NCBI GenBank assembly: GCA_945893365.1
Contig: CAMDED010000059.1
Span: 1-42,339, forward strand
Reading direction: 5' to 3'
DNA: 42,339 nucleotides
Source: Candidatus Sulfopaludibacter sp. SbA3
GTDB taxonomy: Bacteria > Acidobacteriota > Terriglobia > Bryobacterales > Bryobacteraceae
Below the pieces are notes generated by a model that was not told where the DNA came from, ran no database searches, and saw only the letters and a list, made by a program, of their open reading frames with translations. A program made the translations under genes and the position numbers. This document shows positions 1 through 8,527 of this stretch, in pieces (the stretch's first letter is position 1; every line of letters starts with the position of its first letter).

Positions 1-215
1 TCAACCCTATGCTGCCGCGTGCCCAATTCCTCCATTCCTCCCTCTCTCCCGCCAAAATTCTCCATCGACAATCATCCCCGACACGAAAATGCCAGGATCT
101 CCCAGCACTTCGTGGAATTTCCTTGCTTGGTTGCGGAATCGCTGCCCCCAAACAATGACGCTTGCTTTTTCCCGCGTTTTTTAGCAATATCGTAGACCGT
201 TGCCGGAGCGGAGCG

Positions 216-683
216 ATGAAACAAACGACTAATCTCAGAATCAACGGAACCTCGTACGTACATGAAGTAGAACCACGGCTGCTTCTCATCCACTACCTGC
301 GGGAAGTGGCTGGGCTCACCGGACCGCACATCGGCTGCGAAACGTCGATCTGCGGCGCCTGTACTGTAGCGATCGACGGCAAGGTCGTCAAATCCTGCGC
401 CATGTTCGCGGTCCAAGCCGATGGCAGCGATATTCTTACCATCGAAGGCGTTGCCGCCAGCGGAACCCTCGGCGCGATGCAGGAAGCCTTCTGGAACGAG
501 CACGGACTGCAGTGCGGTTTCTGCACGCCGGGCATGATCATGGCGTCACGCCAGCTTCTGGAGCGGAACCCCACGCCCACCGAAGCTGAAATCAGGCACG
601 GCATCGATGGCAACCTCTGCCGCTGTACCGGCTACCAGCACATCGTCAACGCGGTGCAAGCCGCGGCAAAGGCGGGAGCATAA
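216..683 (+). CDS. coxS: (2Fe-2S)-binding small subunit of a molybdenum hydroxylase (CoxS-like)
   Basis: This 155-residue protein carries electrons from the molybdenum site to FAD in xanthine-oxidase/CO-dehydrogenase type enzymes of the cytoplasm. It has the two expected iron-sulfur domains: a plant-type ferredoxin cluster with C41, C46, C49 and C61, and a C-terminal helical domain with C100, C103, C135 and C137 (GFCTPG and CRCTGY motifs). The ATG at 216 is chosen because an earlier in-frame start at 162 would add 18 residues unlike the family, and a GGAG-rich stretch lies just upstream. The large subunit starts 5 bp after the stop. Family assignment is secure; the substrate is not shown by this subunit. 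Confidence 0.93.
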   Translation: MKQTTNLRINGTSYVHEVEPRLLLIHYLREVAGLTGPHIGCETSICGACTVAIDGKVVKSCAMFAVQADGSDILTIEGVAASGTLGAMQEAFWNEHGLQCGFCTPGMIMASRQLLERNPTPTEAEIRHGIDGNLCRCTGYQHIVNAVQAAAKAGA

Positions 684-688
684 TCGTC

Positions 689-3019
689 ATGTCAACCACC
701 ATCTCGGTAACTGAAAAACTGGTTGGGAAGTCCGTTCGCCGGCGCGAAGATCCCAGGCTGATCACCGGCACGGCGACCTACGTGGACGATCTGAAATTGC
801 CCGGCATGCACCACGCGTGTATTCTGCGGAGTCCGCACGCGGCGGCGAAGATTCGCTCGATCGATATCTCGGCGGCTCAAAGTCACCCTGGCGTGGTCGC
901 CGTATTCACCGGCCCCGATGTCGCCGGCGTTGGACCCGTGCCGTGCGGCGCTTCCCTGCCAGGACTTCGCGTTCCGCATCATGCGATCCTCGCCACCGGC
1001 CGCGTGTACTACGTGGGACACGCGGTAGCGGTTGTAGTGGCGACGGACCGTTACGTCGCAGCCGACGCGCTCGACCTCATCGAAGTGGACTATGAGCCCA
1101 CGGCCGCGGTGGCCGACCCGGAGAAGGCGCTCGAACCGGGCGCGCCCGCCGTCCATCCGGAATGGCCGGATAACGTTTCTTTCACCTATCACCAGGAAGG
1201 CGGCGAACCCGAGAAAGCGTTTGCCGAAGCCGAAGTCGTGGTGAAACAGCGGATCACGAGCCAGCGCCTCGTCCCCATGCCGATGGAGACGCGCGGTTGC
1301 GTAGCGGAGTACCACGCCGCCGAAAAGAGCCTCACGCTCTGGTCTTCCACGCAGATTCCACACCTGCTGCGTACCCTCGTCGGTCAAATGCTGGGCCTGA
1401 TCGAGAATCGCGTCCGTGTCATCACGCCCGAAGTGGGCGGAGGATTCGGCTGCAAACTCAATGTCTACGCGGAGGAAGCGCTCACGAGCTTTGTCGCGAT
1501 GAAAATCGGGAAGCCGGTCAAGTGGATCGAATCGCGGCGCGAAAATTTCCTCTGCACCATCCACGGACGAGGCCACGTCGATTACTACGAGATCGCGGCG
1601 AAGCGCGACGGGACCGTGCTCGGCCTGCGCCTGAAGCTGATTCAGGATTTGGGCGCGTATCAGCAGCTTCTCACGCCGGCGATTCCGACTCTGTCCGTGC
1701 TCATGATGCCGGGGCTGTACAAATTCCGCAACATATCCGCCGACATCGTGGGCGTGTTCACGAACTGCGTCCCGACCGACGCCTATCGGGGCGCGGGACG
1801 TCCCGAAGCGACGCACGGCGTCGAGCGCATGATGGACCTGCTTGCCGTCGAGTTGAAGATGGACCCGGCCGAGATCCGGCTTAAGAATTTCATCGGCAAC
1901 GACGAGTTTCCTTACGCCACCGCGACCGGTCTCAGCTATGACAGCGGCGACTATGCCGCGCCGCTCAAGAAAGCGCTCGACCTCGTCAATTATCGCGAGC
2001 TGCGCGAAGATCAGCGGAAGGCCCGCGAACAGGGCCGTTTGATGGGTATCGGCATTTCCACCTACGGCGAGCTCTGCGCGTTCGGTCCGTCGCCGGCCAC
2101 TCCCGCGGGCGGCTGGGAAAGCGCCACGGTGAAGATCGATCCGTCGGGCAAAGTCACCGTGCTGACCGGCGCATCCCCGCACGGCCAGGGCGAAGAAACC
2201 ACCTTCGCGCAGATTGCGGCCGACGAGTTGGGCGTGCCCATCGACGACGTGATTGTGCTGCATGGCGACACGGCGATCGTCCAATACGGCATCGGAACGT
2301 TCGGCAGCCGCGGCACCGCGGTGGGCGGAGCGGCGCTGTATTTCGCGCTTAAGGATCTGAGAGCGAAGATCAAGAAATTTGGCGAGATGATGCTCGAATC
2401 GGACGACGTCACGTTCTCGGGCGGCGTCTGCACTTGCAACAAGACAGGTAACACGGTGAGCCTTGCGCAGATTGCGGGCATGTCGTACCGCGCCATGCGG
2501 CTTCCGGTGAACGAGGAGCCGGGCATGCAGGCGACACGCTTTTGGGAGCCGCCGAACTTCGCGTTTCCGTTCGGCGCGCACATCGCCGTGACCGAAATCG
2601 ATCGCGAGACGGGCCACGTTGCGGTAAGTCGATATGTGGCGGTGGACGATTGCGGCAATATCATCAATCCGCTTCTCGTCGCCGGGCAGGTGCATGGCGG
2701 CGTCGCGCAAGGGTTGGGACAGTCGCTGTGGGAGCAGGCGGTTTACGACGATACGGGTCAGCTCATCACCGGCGAGCTGATGGATTACGCCGTGCCGAAA
2801 GCGACGATGATGCCCTGGATCGAAACCGCTCACACGACAACCCCGTCGCCCGTGAATCCATTGGGAGTGAAGGGCGTGGGCGAGGCGGGCACCATCGGTT
2901 GTTCGCCTGCCGTGGTGAACTCCGTGGTGGATGCGCTCAGTCCTCCGGGCGTCAGGCACATCGATATGCCGATGACGCCGGAGAAGGTCTGGAAAGTCCT
3001 CGAAGGAGCACGGGCATGA
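689..3019 (+). CDS. coxL: Molybdopterin-binding large subunit, form II CO-dehydrogenase-like (CoxL)
   Basis: The 776-residue catalytic subunit of a xanthine-oxidase family molybdenum hydroxylase. The active-site loop reads AYRGAGR at residues 365-371. That is the form II signature; true form I CO dehydrogenases carry AYxCSFR, including the Cys that binds copper. The catalytic Glu is at residue 732 in GVGEAG, and the glycine-rich GGGFGCK motif is present near residue 250. Length is normal for the family. It lies between the iron-sulfur and FAD subunits, and its stop overlaps the FAD subunit start (ATGA). From the family, form II enzymes may oxidise CO poorly or act on other aldehydes or heterocycles, so the substrate is open. 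Confidence 0.92.
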   Translation: MSTTISVTEKLVGKSVRRREDPRLITGTATYVDDLKLPGMHHACILRSPHAAAKIRSIDISAAQSHPGVVAVFTGPDVAGVGPVPCGASLPGLRVPHHAILATGRVYYVGHAVAVVVATDRYVAADALDLIEVDYEPTAAVADPEKALEPGAPAVHPEWPDNVSFTYHQEGGEPEKAFAEAEVVVKQRITSQRLVPMPMETRGCVAEYHAAEKSLTLWSSTQIPHLLRTLVGQMLGLIENRVRVITPEVGGGFGCKLNVYAEEALTSFVAMKIGKPVKWIESRRENFLCTIHGRGHVDYYEIAAKRDGTVLGLRLKLIQDLGAYQQLLTPAIPTLSVLMMPGLYKFRNISADIVGVFTNCVPTDAYRGAGRPEATHGVERMMDLLAVELKMDPAEIRLKNFIGNDEFPYATATGLSYDSGDYAAPLKKALDLVNYRELREDQRKAREQGRLMGIGISTYGELCAFGPSPATPAGGWESATVKIDPSGKVTVLTGASPHGQGEETTFAQIAADELGVPIDDVIVLHGDTAIVQYGIGTFGSRGTAVGGAALYFALKDLRAKIKKFGEMMLESDDVTFSGGVCTCNKTGNTVSLAQIAGMSYRAMRLPVNEEPGMQATRFWEPPNFAFPFGAHIAVTEIDRETGHVAVSRYVAVDDCGNIINPLLVAGQVHGGVAQGLGQSLWEQAVYDDTGQLITGELMDYAVPKATMMPWIETAHTTTPSPVNPLGVKGVGEAGTIGCSPAVVNSVVDALSPPGVRHIDMPMTPEKVWKVLEGARA

Positions 3020-3867
3020 TTCCGCAGAATTTCGAATATTCCTCTCCACGCTCGCTCGAAGCGGCGCTCGACCAGCTTGCCGGCGGCCCGGATGGAAGCG
3101 CCGATGGAAGCACGAAGATTCTGGCCGGGGGCATGAGCCTGATCCCTCTAATGAAGCTGCGCCTCGCCGCGCCGGAGCGCCTGGTGGATCTTCGCCGCGT
3201 GCCGGGCCTCAACTACATCCGCGAAGAGAGCGGCGTACTGCATATCGGCGCGATGACCACGCATTACGAAGTAGAGTCTTCGGCCCTTGTCCGGGCGAAG
3301 TGCCCCTTGCTTGCCGAAGCGGCCGCGAACATCGGCGACGTGCAGGTGCGGAACGTGGGGACCATTGGCGGCAGCGTCGCGCATGCCGATCCGGCCGCGG
3401 ATTACCCGGCATCTCTGCTGGCGCTCGAGGCCTCGGTCACGCTCGTATCGAAGGCGGGCGAACGCACCATGTCCGTCGAAGATTTTCTGGTGGATACGAT
3501 GACGACGGCGCTCGAACCGGGTGAGATTGTGCGGGAAGTCACGGTTCCCCTCGAGAAGAGCGGCGCGGGAACAGCCTACGCAAAGATGGTGCAGCCGGCT
3601 TCGGGATTCGCGATCGTCGGCGTGGCGGCGCGCATCGGCGAGGGCTTTGCGCGCATCGGTGTCACGGGCCTCGCGTCGAAGGCGTACCGGGCTCGAAATG
3701 TGGAGGCTTTACTTGAGGGCGGAGCCGATGCCGCAACCGCCGCGGCCGTGATCGCCGAGGGCGTCGACGCGAACTCGGATCTCCATGCCTCGGCCGATTA
3801 CCGGCGGCATGTTGCCACGGTGTATGCGGCCAGGGCCATTCGTCAGGCGATTTCGAGGAAGTATTGA
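3016..3867 (+). CDS. coxM: FAD-binding medium subunit (CoxM-like)
   Basis: This 283-residue protein is the FAD subunit that passes electrons from the iron-sulfur clusters to the acceptor. The two FAD-contact motifs of the family are visible: AGGMSLIPLMKLRLA at residues 37-51 and TIGGSVAHADPAAD from residue 116. The reading frame is open far upstream inside coxL, but the ATG at 3016 overlaps the coxL stop by 4 bp (ATGA), gives the usual N-terminus and follows AAGGAG, so it is taken as the start. Its own stop overlaps the next gene. The order small-large-medium differs from the medium-small-large order of classical form I operons. Confidence 0.92.
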   Translation: MIPQNFEYSSPRSLEAALDQLAGGPDGSADGSTKILAGGMSLIPLMKLRLAAPERLVDLRRVPGLNYIREESGVLHIGAMTTHYEVESSALVRAKCPLLAEAAANIGDVQVRNVGTIGGSVAHADPAADYPASLLALEASVTLVSKAGERTMSVEDFLVDTMTTALEPGEIVREVTVPLEKSGAGTAYAKMVQPASGFAIVGVAARIGEGFARIGVTGLASKAYRARNVEALLEGGADAATAAAVIAEGVDANSDLHASADYRRHVATVYAARAIRQAISRKY

Positions 3868-4322
3868 AGATCAGCGGTTCTTACGAGTTGGCGCTGCCGC
3901 CCGCGCGCGCCTACACGATCCTTCAGGACCCGGCCATCCTCGCCCGCTGCATGCCTGGATGCGACCACCTGAACAGGATTGGTGAGACGGAGGACGGCCA
4001 TGTCGCCTACGAGATGAAGATGAAAATGGCCATCTCGAGTGTTCAAGGCCTGTTCGCCGGAACCGTAAAACTGGCCGATCCGAATGAACCATCGAGCTTC
4101 CGTCTCATCGTCGAGGGCAGCGGCAAGATCGGCTTCATGAAGGGTGAGGGAGTGCTGACGTTCGTCGAAAGCGGCGCCGGCACCGATGTGCGTTACGAAG
4201 GGGAAGTGAATGTCGGCGGGGTGATCGCGGGCGTGGGCCAGCGCCTGCTCGACGTCACGGCGAAGCACATCATCAAAAAGTTCTTTGGAAAAGTAGTCGG
4301 CGCCGCCGGCGAGATGGAGTGA
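3864..4322 (+). CDS. coxG: CoxG-like SRPBCC protein (CO dehydrogenase subunit G family)
   Basis: A 152-residue protein of the CoxG/SRPBCC fold. The N-terminus (KISGSYELALPPARAYTILQ) and the PGCDHL segment near residue 33 are typical. In the carboxydotroph Oligotropha, CoxG is reported to help attach the enzyme to the membrane. This copy is short and has no hydrophobic C-terminal tail, so an anchoring role would need a partner. The start is a TTG whose last two bases lie in the coxM stop (TTGA), preceded by GAGGAAG. It closes the four-gene operon. No CoxD, CoxE or CoxF maturation gene is in view. Confidence 0.85.
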   Translation: MKISGSYELALPPARAYTILQDPAILARCMPGCDHLNRIGETEDGHVAYEMKMKMAISSVQGLFAGTVKLADPNEPSSFRLIVEGSGKIGFMKGEGVLTFVESGAGTDVRYEGEVNVGGVIAGVGQRLLDVTAKHIIKKFFGKVVGAAGEME

Positions 4323-4717
4323 ACGTTGAGGGTTGCGCGGCCCTTCACGTAGTATTTGGTTTCGCCTGAGATGGAGATCGAGCGCTCGCCGGTGACGAGT
4401 ATTCGGCTCTTCGGTTTCCGTCACGCCAGCCGCGCGCCAATCATCACGGCCTCAAGCGATACGACAGAGACTCCGGACGAGGGCTCCGCGCCTGCGCTCC
4501 GCGCGGCGTCAATCCGGGCCGGTCCATCGTCGGACCGGTCCACCGGAGTCGCTTCCCCGGCTTGAGATTCCGTTCAGCACGTGGCCTCGAAGCGAGTAGC
4601 CCGTCCTCTCCGTGACATTGGCTCGGCGCTCCGGCTCTTACCGAACGGGACTTGCACCAATGCCGCGCATCCCCGGCCCGGCCTTAGAACACCCGACCGG
4701 CCTTCCGAAGCCGCCCA
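4323..4717. other. Gene-poor stretch between coxG and the EamA transporter
   Basis: I see no convincing gene here. Short open frames on both strands match no family I know. On the minus strand, about 4310-4410 reads as a low-complexity peptide containing KYYVKGRATLNVHS, which could be a remnant, but I cannot name its source. The main content is the nested inverted-repeat block described separately. Confidence 0.5.
4451..4566. repeat. Nested inverted repeats, possible structured RNA or mobile-element arm
   Basis: Four self-complementary pairs nest inside one 116-bp block. The outer pair is CTCAAGC (4451-4457) with GCTTGAG (4560-4566). The next is GACTCCGG (4469-4476) with CCGGAGTC (4543-4550). 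Inside are two hairpins: CCGCGC (4486-4491) with GCGCGG (4501-4506), and CCGGTCC (4519-4525) with GGACCGG (4532-4538). This folds on paper as a two-step stem closing a branched loop, and would do so on either strand. I recognise no known riboswitch or RNA family. The high GC content makes chance pairing easier. Confidence 0.45.
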
Positions 4718-5653
4718 CTACGTAACCACTCCCAGCGCCTTCTGTTGCCATTTCACAATTCCCACGCCGGCAAAGATCACCATCATCGCCACCGCCTCGC
4801 GCTGTCCAAACGGTTCCCGGTAAAAGATCCAGCCAAGCGCCACCGCCACCACTGCGTTCACATAAGGAAACACCGACACCACCGCGACCGGCAGCTTGTC
4901 GAGCGCGTACGCATAGGAGCTGTATCCGACGATCGATCCAAAGAATACAAGGTAAAGTATGGCCCCGACTCCCTTCGCACTCCAGCGCACGGGATCGCCC
5001 GGAAACGCCAGAGTGAGCGGCAGAAAAACAAGCCCAGCCGTCAGTTGGTGGACCGCGCCGATCACCACCGGGTGGGCGCGAACGGTCTGCCGCTTCTGGT
5101 AGATGGAACCGTAGGACCAGGACGCCATGCCCACGGAGAGAATCAGAAAACCCTGCAGAATGGGTCCGTGCAGGTTCAGCGACTGGATGTCCGGCGCCAC
5201 CAGCAGGGCCGCGCCGCCAAGCCCGACGAACATGCCGATCAGCGTGGGTCCGTGGAGCCGCACGCCGCCGGGAAGGACCGCTTCGAGGCCAACCATCCAG
5301 AACGGTGAGATCGTGATAATGAGACCCGCCAGTCCGCTAGGGATCAGTCGTTCGGCGAACACCAGGCAGCCGTTGCCCGCGCCAAGAACCAGTGCGCCGC
5401 TGAAACACGCCCTGAGCAGTTCCATCCCGCGCGGCAGATGCGTCCCCCGAATCGCCAGGAACGCAAGCATGATCGAGCCGGAGATCAGGAAGCGCGCGCT
5501 GATCAGCAGCATGGGCGGAAACGACTCGAGCGCCATGCGGATGGCCAGGTACGTCGTGCCCCAGAAGAAGCAGACGGAAACGAGCGCCAGGTAGGCTTTC
5601 CAATCGGTATGATGGCGCATTAACCAAGGTAACACGTGGCGCCGGATCGTCAT
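4718..5653 (-). CDS. EamA (DMT superfamily) membrane transporter
   Basis: A 311-residue integral membrane protein of the drug/metabolite transporter superfamily, with two EamA repeats and about ten hydrophobic segments. The first repeat opens with VCFFWGTTYLAIRMALESFP, a common EamA signature; the second covers roughly residues 160-305 and includes LPVAVVSVFPYVNAVVAVAL. Such proteins export metabolites or amino acids, but the substrate cannot be read from sequence. The start at 5653 could be replaced by an internal ATG at 5620, which would remove eleven residues. It stands alone, between the inverted-repeat block and the transposase remnant, with no operon partner. Confidence 0.85.
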   Translation of the reverse strand: MTIRRHVLPWLMRHHTDWKAYLALVSVCFFWGTTYLAIRMALESFPPMLLISARFLISGSIMLAFLAIRGTHLPRGMELLRACFSGALVLGAGNGCLVFAERLIPSGLAGLIITISPFWMVGLEAVLPGGVRLHGPTLIGMFVGLGGAALLVAPDIQSLNLHGPILQGFLILSVGMASWSYGSIYQKRQTVRAHPVVIGAVHQLTAGLVFLPLTLAFPGDPVRWSAKGVGAILYLVFFGSIVGYSSYAYALDKLPVAVVSVFPYVNAVVAVALGWIFYREPFGQREAVAMMVIFAGVGIVKWQQKALGVVT

Positions 5654-5780
5654 TGGCTGGGTAGTGTCTGAAATATGCGTTGATGGGATTTCAGCTTTCG
5701 GAGATCGGGCTCAGGACTCTTTGGCGTTTTGCTTTTGCAAGGGTGGCTGAATTTTGGACTGCCGCAACGAGTGCGCTCCT

Positions 5781-5980
5781 AAACGTGGCTGGCAGGTCGT
5801 AGCTTACTGTAAGGGCGCCGTTGAGTTACGGTCGCTGAAGTGCGAAGAGGTCTACTTGAAGGAGTATGGGCTGGCGCCGGAGGCGCGAGCGGGGATCGGG
5901 AACTAATTCCAGTTCTACAACCAGGAGAGGCCGTGGGGGGTGATGGGCTCCGTCAATCAAGAGCCCGCATATCTATGGAA
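5781..5980 (+). pseudogene. Decayed C-terminal fragment of an IS3-family transposase (OrfB)
   Basis: One plus-strand frame reads RSLKCEEVYLKEYG (from 5829), then PEARAGIGN, an in-frame TAA, and FQFYNQERPWG. This matches the C-terminal integrase core of IS3-type OrfB proteins, which typically runs WRSLKYEEVYL...YFxFYNxERPHQ. Upstream from 5781, KRGWQ resembles the GRGRWxDN segment that precedes it, followed by scrambled sequence. The internal stop, the lost DN pair and the mismatched end (GSVNQEPAY) show a dead copy. I found no terminal inverted repeats. The rest of 5654-6101 shows no other gene. Confidence 0.75.
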
Positions 5981-6101
5981 AACATACTTGGCCAGATACC
6001 CCCTCTGGCAGGGACAAAGTTCCGTCATCGGAGATGTGATCCTACAATTGTGGTGCTTCCGGCTATTTAGTGGCTGCCGGGGATAACGGCGCCTCTCGGC
6101 G

Positions 6102-7124
6102 CTAAGCTCGCGGCCGCGGAACCGCTTCAACGATTGAAGCGAATTCTCCCGGTATGGGGATGATCGACCGGCACTCGAAGCCGGCGCTGTTCAATAGGGC
6201 CCTCCAGGCGGCGGCGCTCCTCTCTTTCCCGCCCGTGACCGCCAGCATGTTCAAGTCGCTCATCAGCCGGCTCTCCAGATCCGAATCGGCATGATCGACG
6301 ACATCCGGCAAAACGGCTTCGATCACCAGAAGCCGTCCCTCGGACGGGAGAACAGACCCGCAGTGGTGGAGAATCTCAATCGCCGCCCTATCCTCATAAC
6401 CGTGAAGCACGTGTTGCAGGATGTATACGTCGGCTCCGGCCGGGACGCCGCGGCAGAGGTCGGCGGCCAGGAGAACGCACCTCCCGGCAAGCCCTTCCTT
6501 TTCGAACCTCGAAACGGCACGGTCGACGGCTTCCTGACGATCGACGAGCATTCCGCGCACGTTTGGAAATTCGTGGAGCACTGCGGCGATCAATCCGCCA
6601 CCGCCACCGCCGAGGTCGGCCACCGTGCCGTAACGTGAAAAATCCCAGGCGCGCGCGATGGGCAGATAGTTTTCCGCTGGAGCCGTTCCCATTACAGCGC
6701 GGAAAATCGCCCCCGCATCGGCTTCCTTCGACCAGCGGGACGCAATTCGGTCGCGCTCCATGATGACCGCTGCTCTCTCTCCGGTCCGGATGCATTCCGT
6801 CAGGCATGTCCAACTGTCGGCGAGCAAGTCCGCCCAGAATATGATCGACGCCCATTCTGAATGGGGAACGTCCTTGCGCAGCGGCATTCCAAGAGAAGTG
6901 AGGACAAAACTGCCCGGCAAGGTCTCCGAGACCACGCCAAAGCTCGCGAGGGCGCGCAGCAAGCGGCCGAGCGAAGCAGGATCGGCCTGGCACGCGATCG
7001 CAAGTTGCTCCACCGTCCGCTCCTCATCGCCGAGCGAATCCGCTACGCCTAGACGCGCGGCCGCACACAGAGTCCGGCTTCGGAAGTAGCCCATCGCCAT
7101 CTCCGTCAGGGTGCTGTCATTCAT
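6102..7124 (-). CDS. SAM-dependent O-methyltransferase (Methyltransf_2 / class C-like)
   Basis: A 340-residue methyltransferase with two parts: an N-terminal winged-helix dimerisation domain (about residues 8-95) and a Rossmann domain whose SAM-binding loop is DLGGGGGG (170-177). A His at 241 in LQHVLHGYED sits where plant and bacterial family 2 O-methyltransferases keep their general base. Relatives methylate hydroxyls of small aromatic, polyketide or carotenoid compounds; the substrate here is unknown. The ATG at 7124 follows GGAGGAG and overlaps the glpD stop by 4 bp (ATGA). A longer frame to 7199 lies within glpD and is rejected. It is the last gene of the seven-gene chain. Confidence 0.85.
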   Translation of the reverse strand: MNDSTLTEMAMGYFRSRTLCAAARLGVADSLGDEERTVEQLAIACQADPASLGRLLRALASFGVVSETLPGSFVLTSLGMPLRKDVPHSEWASIIFWADLLADSWTCLTECIRTGERAAVIMERDRIASRWSKEADAGAIFRAVMGTAPAENYLPIARAWDFSRYGTVADLGGGGGGLIAAVLHEFPNVRGMLVDRQEAVDRAVSRFEKEGLAGRCVLLAADLCRGVPAGADVYILQHVLHGYEDRAAIEILHHCGSVLPSEGRLLVIEAVLPDVVDHADSDLESRLMSDLNMLAVTGGKERSAAAWRALLNSAGFECRSIIPIPGEFASIVEAVPRPRA

Positions 7125-8527
7125 CGTGTCTCCTCCAGTGGCAAAGCCGCCGCTCTCAACGCAAGCGCAATCTCCTCTGCGGTTCGCCGCGCATCCCAAC
7201 CGAGCAGCCTGCCCATCTGCGCGGCGAAAGGTTCGAGCGATTCCGCGGTCCAGCGCTTCTCGTAGCCCAGATAGGTCGAAACATAGAGAAAGTCGGCGAG
7301 CCGCTGCGCCATCTCATGTTCTACCGCATACGCGATGCGCGCGCGATCGTCTGCGCCCATCATCAACTCGTGTCCGTCGCGGCCGAGGGGAGTGGATGCG
7401 GTGAGGTGAACTTTCGCGAGCGCGGGCGCGATTTCCGCGCACACCAGATCCGCCGCCTGTTCACTCATGAGCCGGTACGTGGTGAATTTGCCGCCCGTCA
7501 CGTGCACAACGCCGTCCGCGGAGTTCCAAATGCGATGTTCACGGCTGGTTTTGGTTGCCGATGCCGCGTCGTCTCGAACCAGCGGCCGCAGCGAGCTGTA
7601 CGCGGAAACAGGCTCCGCCGCACCGGCGCCGGGGAACAAGCGCCGCACGATGCGCTGCAAATAGCGCACTTCCTCGCCCGAGATGTGGACCTCGTCCGGC
7701 CCGCCCCGATGGTCGGAGTCCGTCGTGCCGACCAGAGACAATTCCAGATTCGCGCCCCAGGGAATCACGAAGATGATGCGCCCGGATTCTTCAAAGTAGG
7801 CTATCGCATTCCCGCTCCGGTTGAGCTTGGGAAGAACGATGTGCGAACCGCGCACGAGGCGCAGCGTAGAGCCACGGCCCCACGGCCCCGTCGCATCCAC
7901 AATCTTCTTCGCTTTCACGGGAAAACGCTCGCCCGAGAACGCGCCGGTCACGTGTCCGGCTTCGTAATGGACGTAGTTCACCGCGACCGCACCCAAACGC
8001 ACGGCGTCGAAAATGTTCTGAAGCACAAAGCGCGCCGAGTGAATGGCGGCGTCGAAGAAGATCGCGCCCGAGACCAGCCCTCGGGAGTCGAGGCCCGGTT
8101 CAAGGTCCTTCATCTCCGCGATGGAAAGCCCGCGGCGGCGGCCGATGCCATGGCTTCCAGCGAGAACATCGTACAATCGCAGTCCCGCGCCGTACAGAAG
8201 GCGGTCGAACCGGCTGTACATGGGAATCAGAAACGGCAGCGGATGGACCAGGTGAGGGGCGAGATGGAGCAGCGTCGAGCGCTCACGGAGGGCCTCGCGC
8301 ACCAAACCGAACTCCAGGTTCTTCAGGTACCGCAGCCCCCCGTGGATCAGCTGTGAGTTCTTTCCGCTGGTACCGGAGGCGAAATGACGCTGCTCGACGA
8401 GCGCGGTTTTCAGCCCTCGCAATGTCAGATCGCGCGCGATACCCGCGCCGTTGATCCCACCGCCCACAATCAGAACGTCGAACGTCTCAGCGCGGAGCCT
8501 CTGTAGATTTTCGCTCCGTCCGGTCAT
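7121..8527 (-). CDS. glpD: FAD-dependent glycerol-3-phosphate dehydrogenase (aerobic, GlpD-like)
   Basis: A 468-residue DAO-family flavoprotein predicted to oxidise sn-glycerol 3-phosphate to dihydroxyacetone phosphate and pass electrons to quinone at the inner membrane. The N-terminal FAD-binding fold shows VGGGINGAG (21-29) and the GlpD-typical SGTSGKNSQLIHGGLRYL segment at about 52-69. The C-terminal domain has VTGGKFTTYR and ends a little earlier than most GlpD proteins (around 500 residues). Both ends overlap neighbours by 4 bp. No glpF or glpK is near; it sits between a glycosyltransferase and a methyltransferase, which suggests a role in lipid or glycolipid precursor balance rather than glycerol catabolism (inference). 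Confidence 0.9.
   Translation of the reverse strand: MTGRSENLQRLRAETFDVLIVGGGINGAGIARDLTLRGLKTALVEQRHFASGTSGKNSQLIHGGLRYLKNLEFGLVREALRERSTLLHLAPHLVHPLPFLIPMYSRFDRLLYGAGLRLYDVLAGSHGIGRRRGLSIAEMKDLEPGLDSRGLVSGAIFFDAAIHSARFVLQNIFDAVRLGAVAVNYVHYEAGHVTGAFSGERFPVKAKKIVDATGPWGRGSTLRLVRGSHIVLPKLNRSGNAIAYFEESGRIIFVIPWGANLELSLVGTTDSDHRGGPDEVHISGEEVRYLQRIVRRLFPGAGAAEPVSAYSSLRPLVRDDAASATKTSREHRIWNSADGVVHVTGGKFTTYRLMSEQAADLVCAEIAPALAKVHLTASTPLGRDGHELMMGADDRARIAYAVEHEMAQRLADFLYVSTYLGYEKRWTAESLEPFAAQMGRLLGWDARRTAEEIALALRAAALPLEETR

Noticed and set aside
185-190. CAATAT near the coxS start as a -10 box
   Set aside because: It matches only three of six consensus positions, though TTGCTT lies 17 bp upstream; too weak to list as a promoter.
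162-215. Extending coxS upstream to the in-frame ATG at 162
   Set aside because: It adds 18 residues not seen in the family; the ATG at 216 has a better ribosome site.
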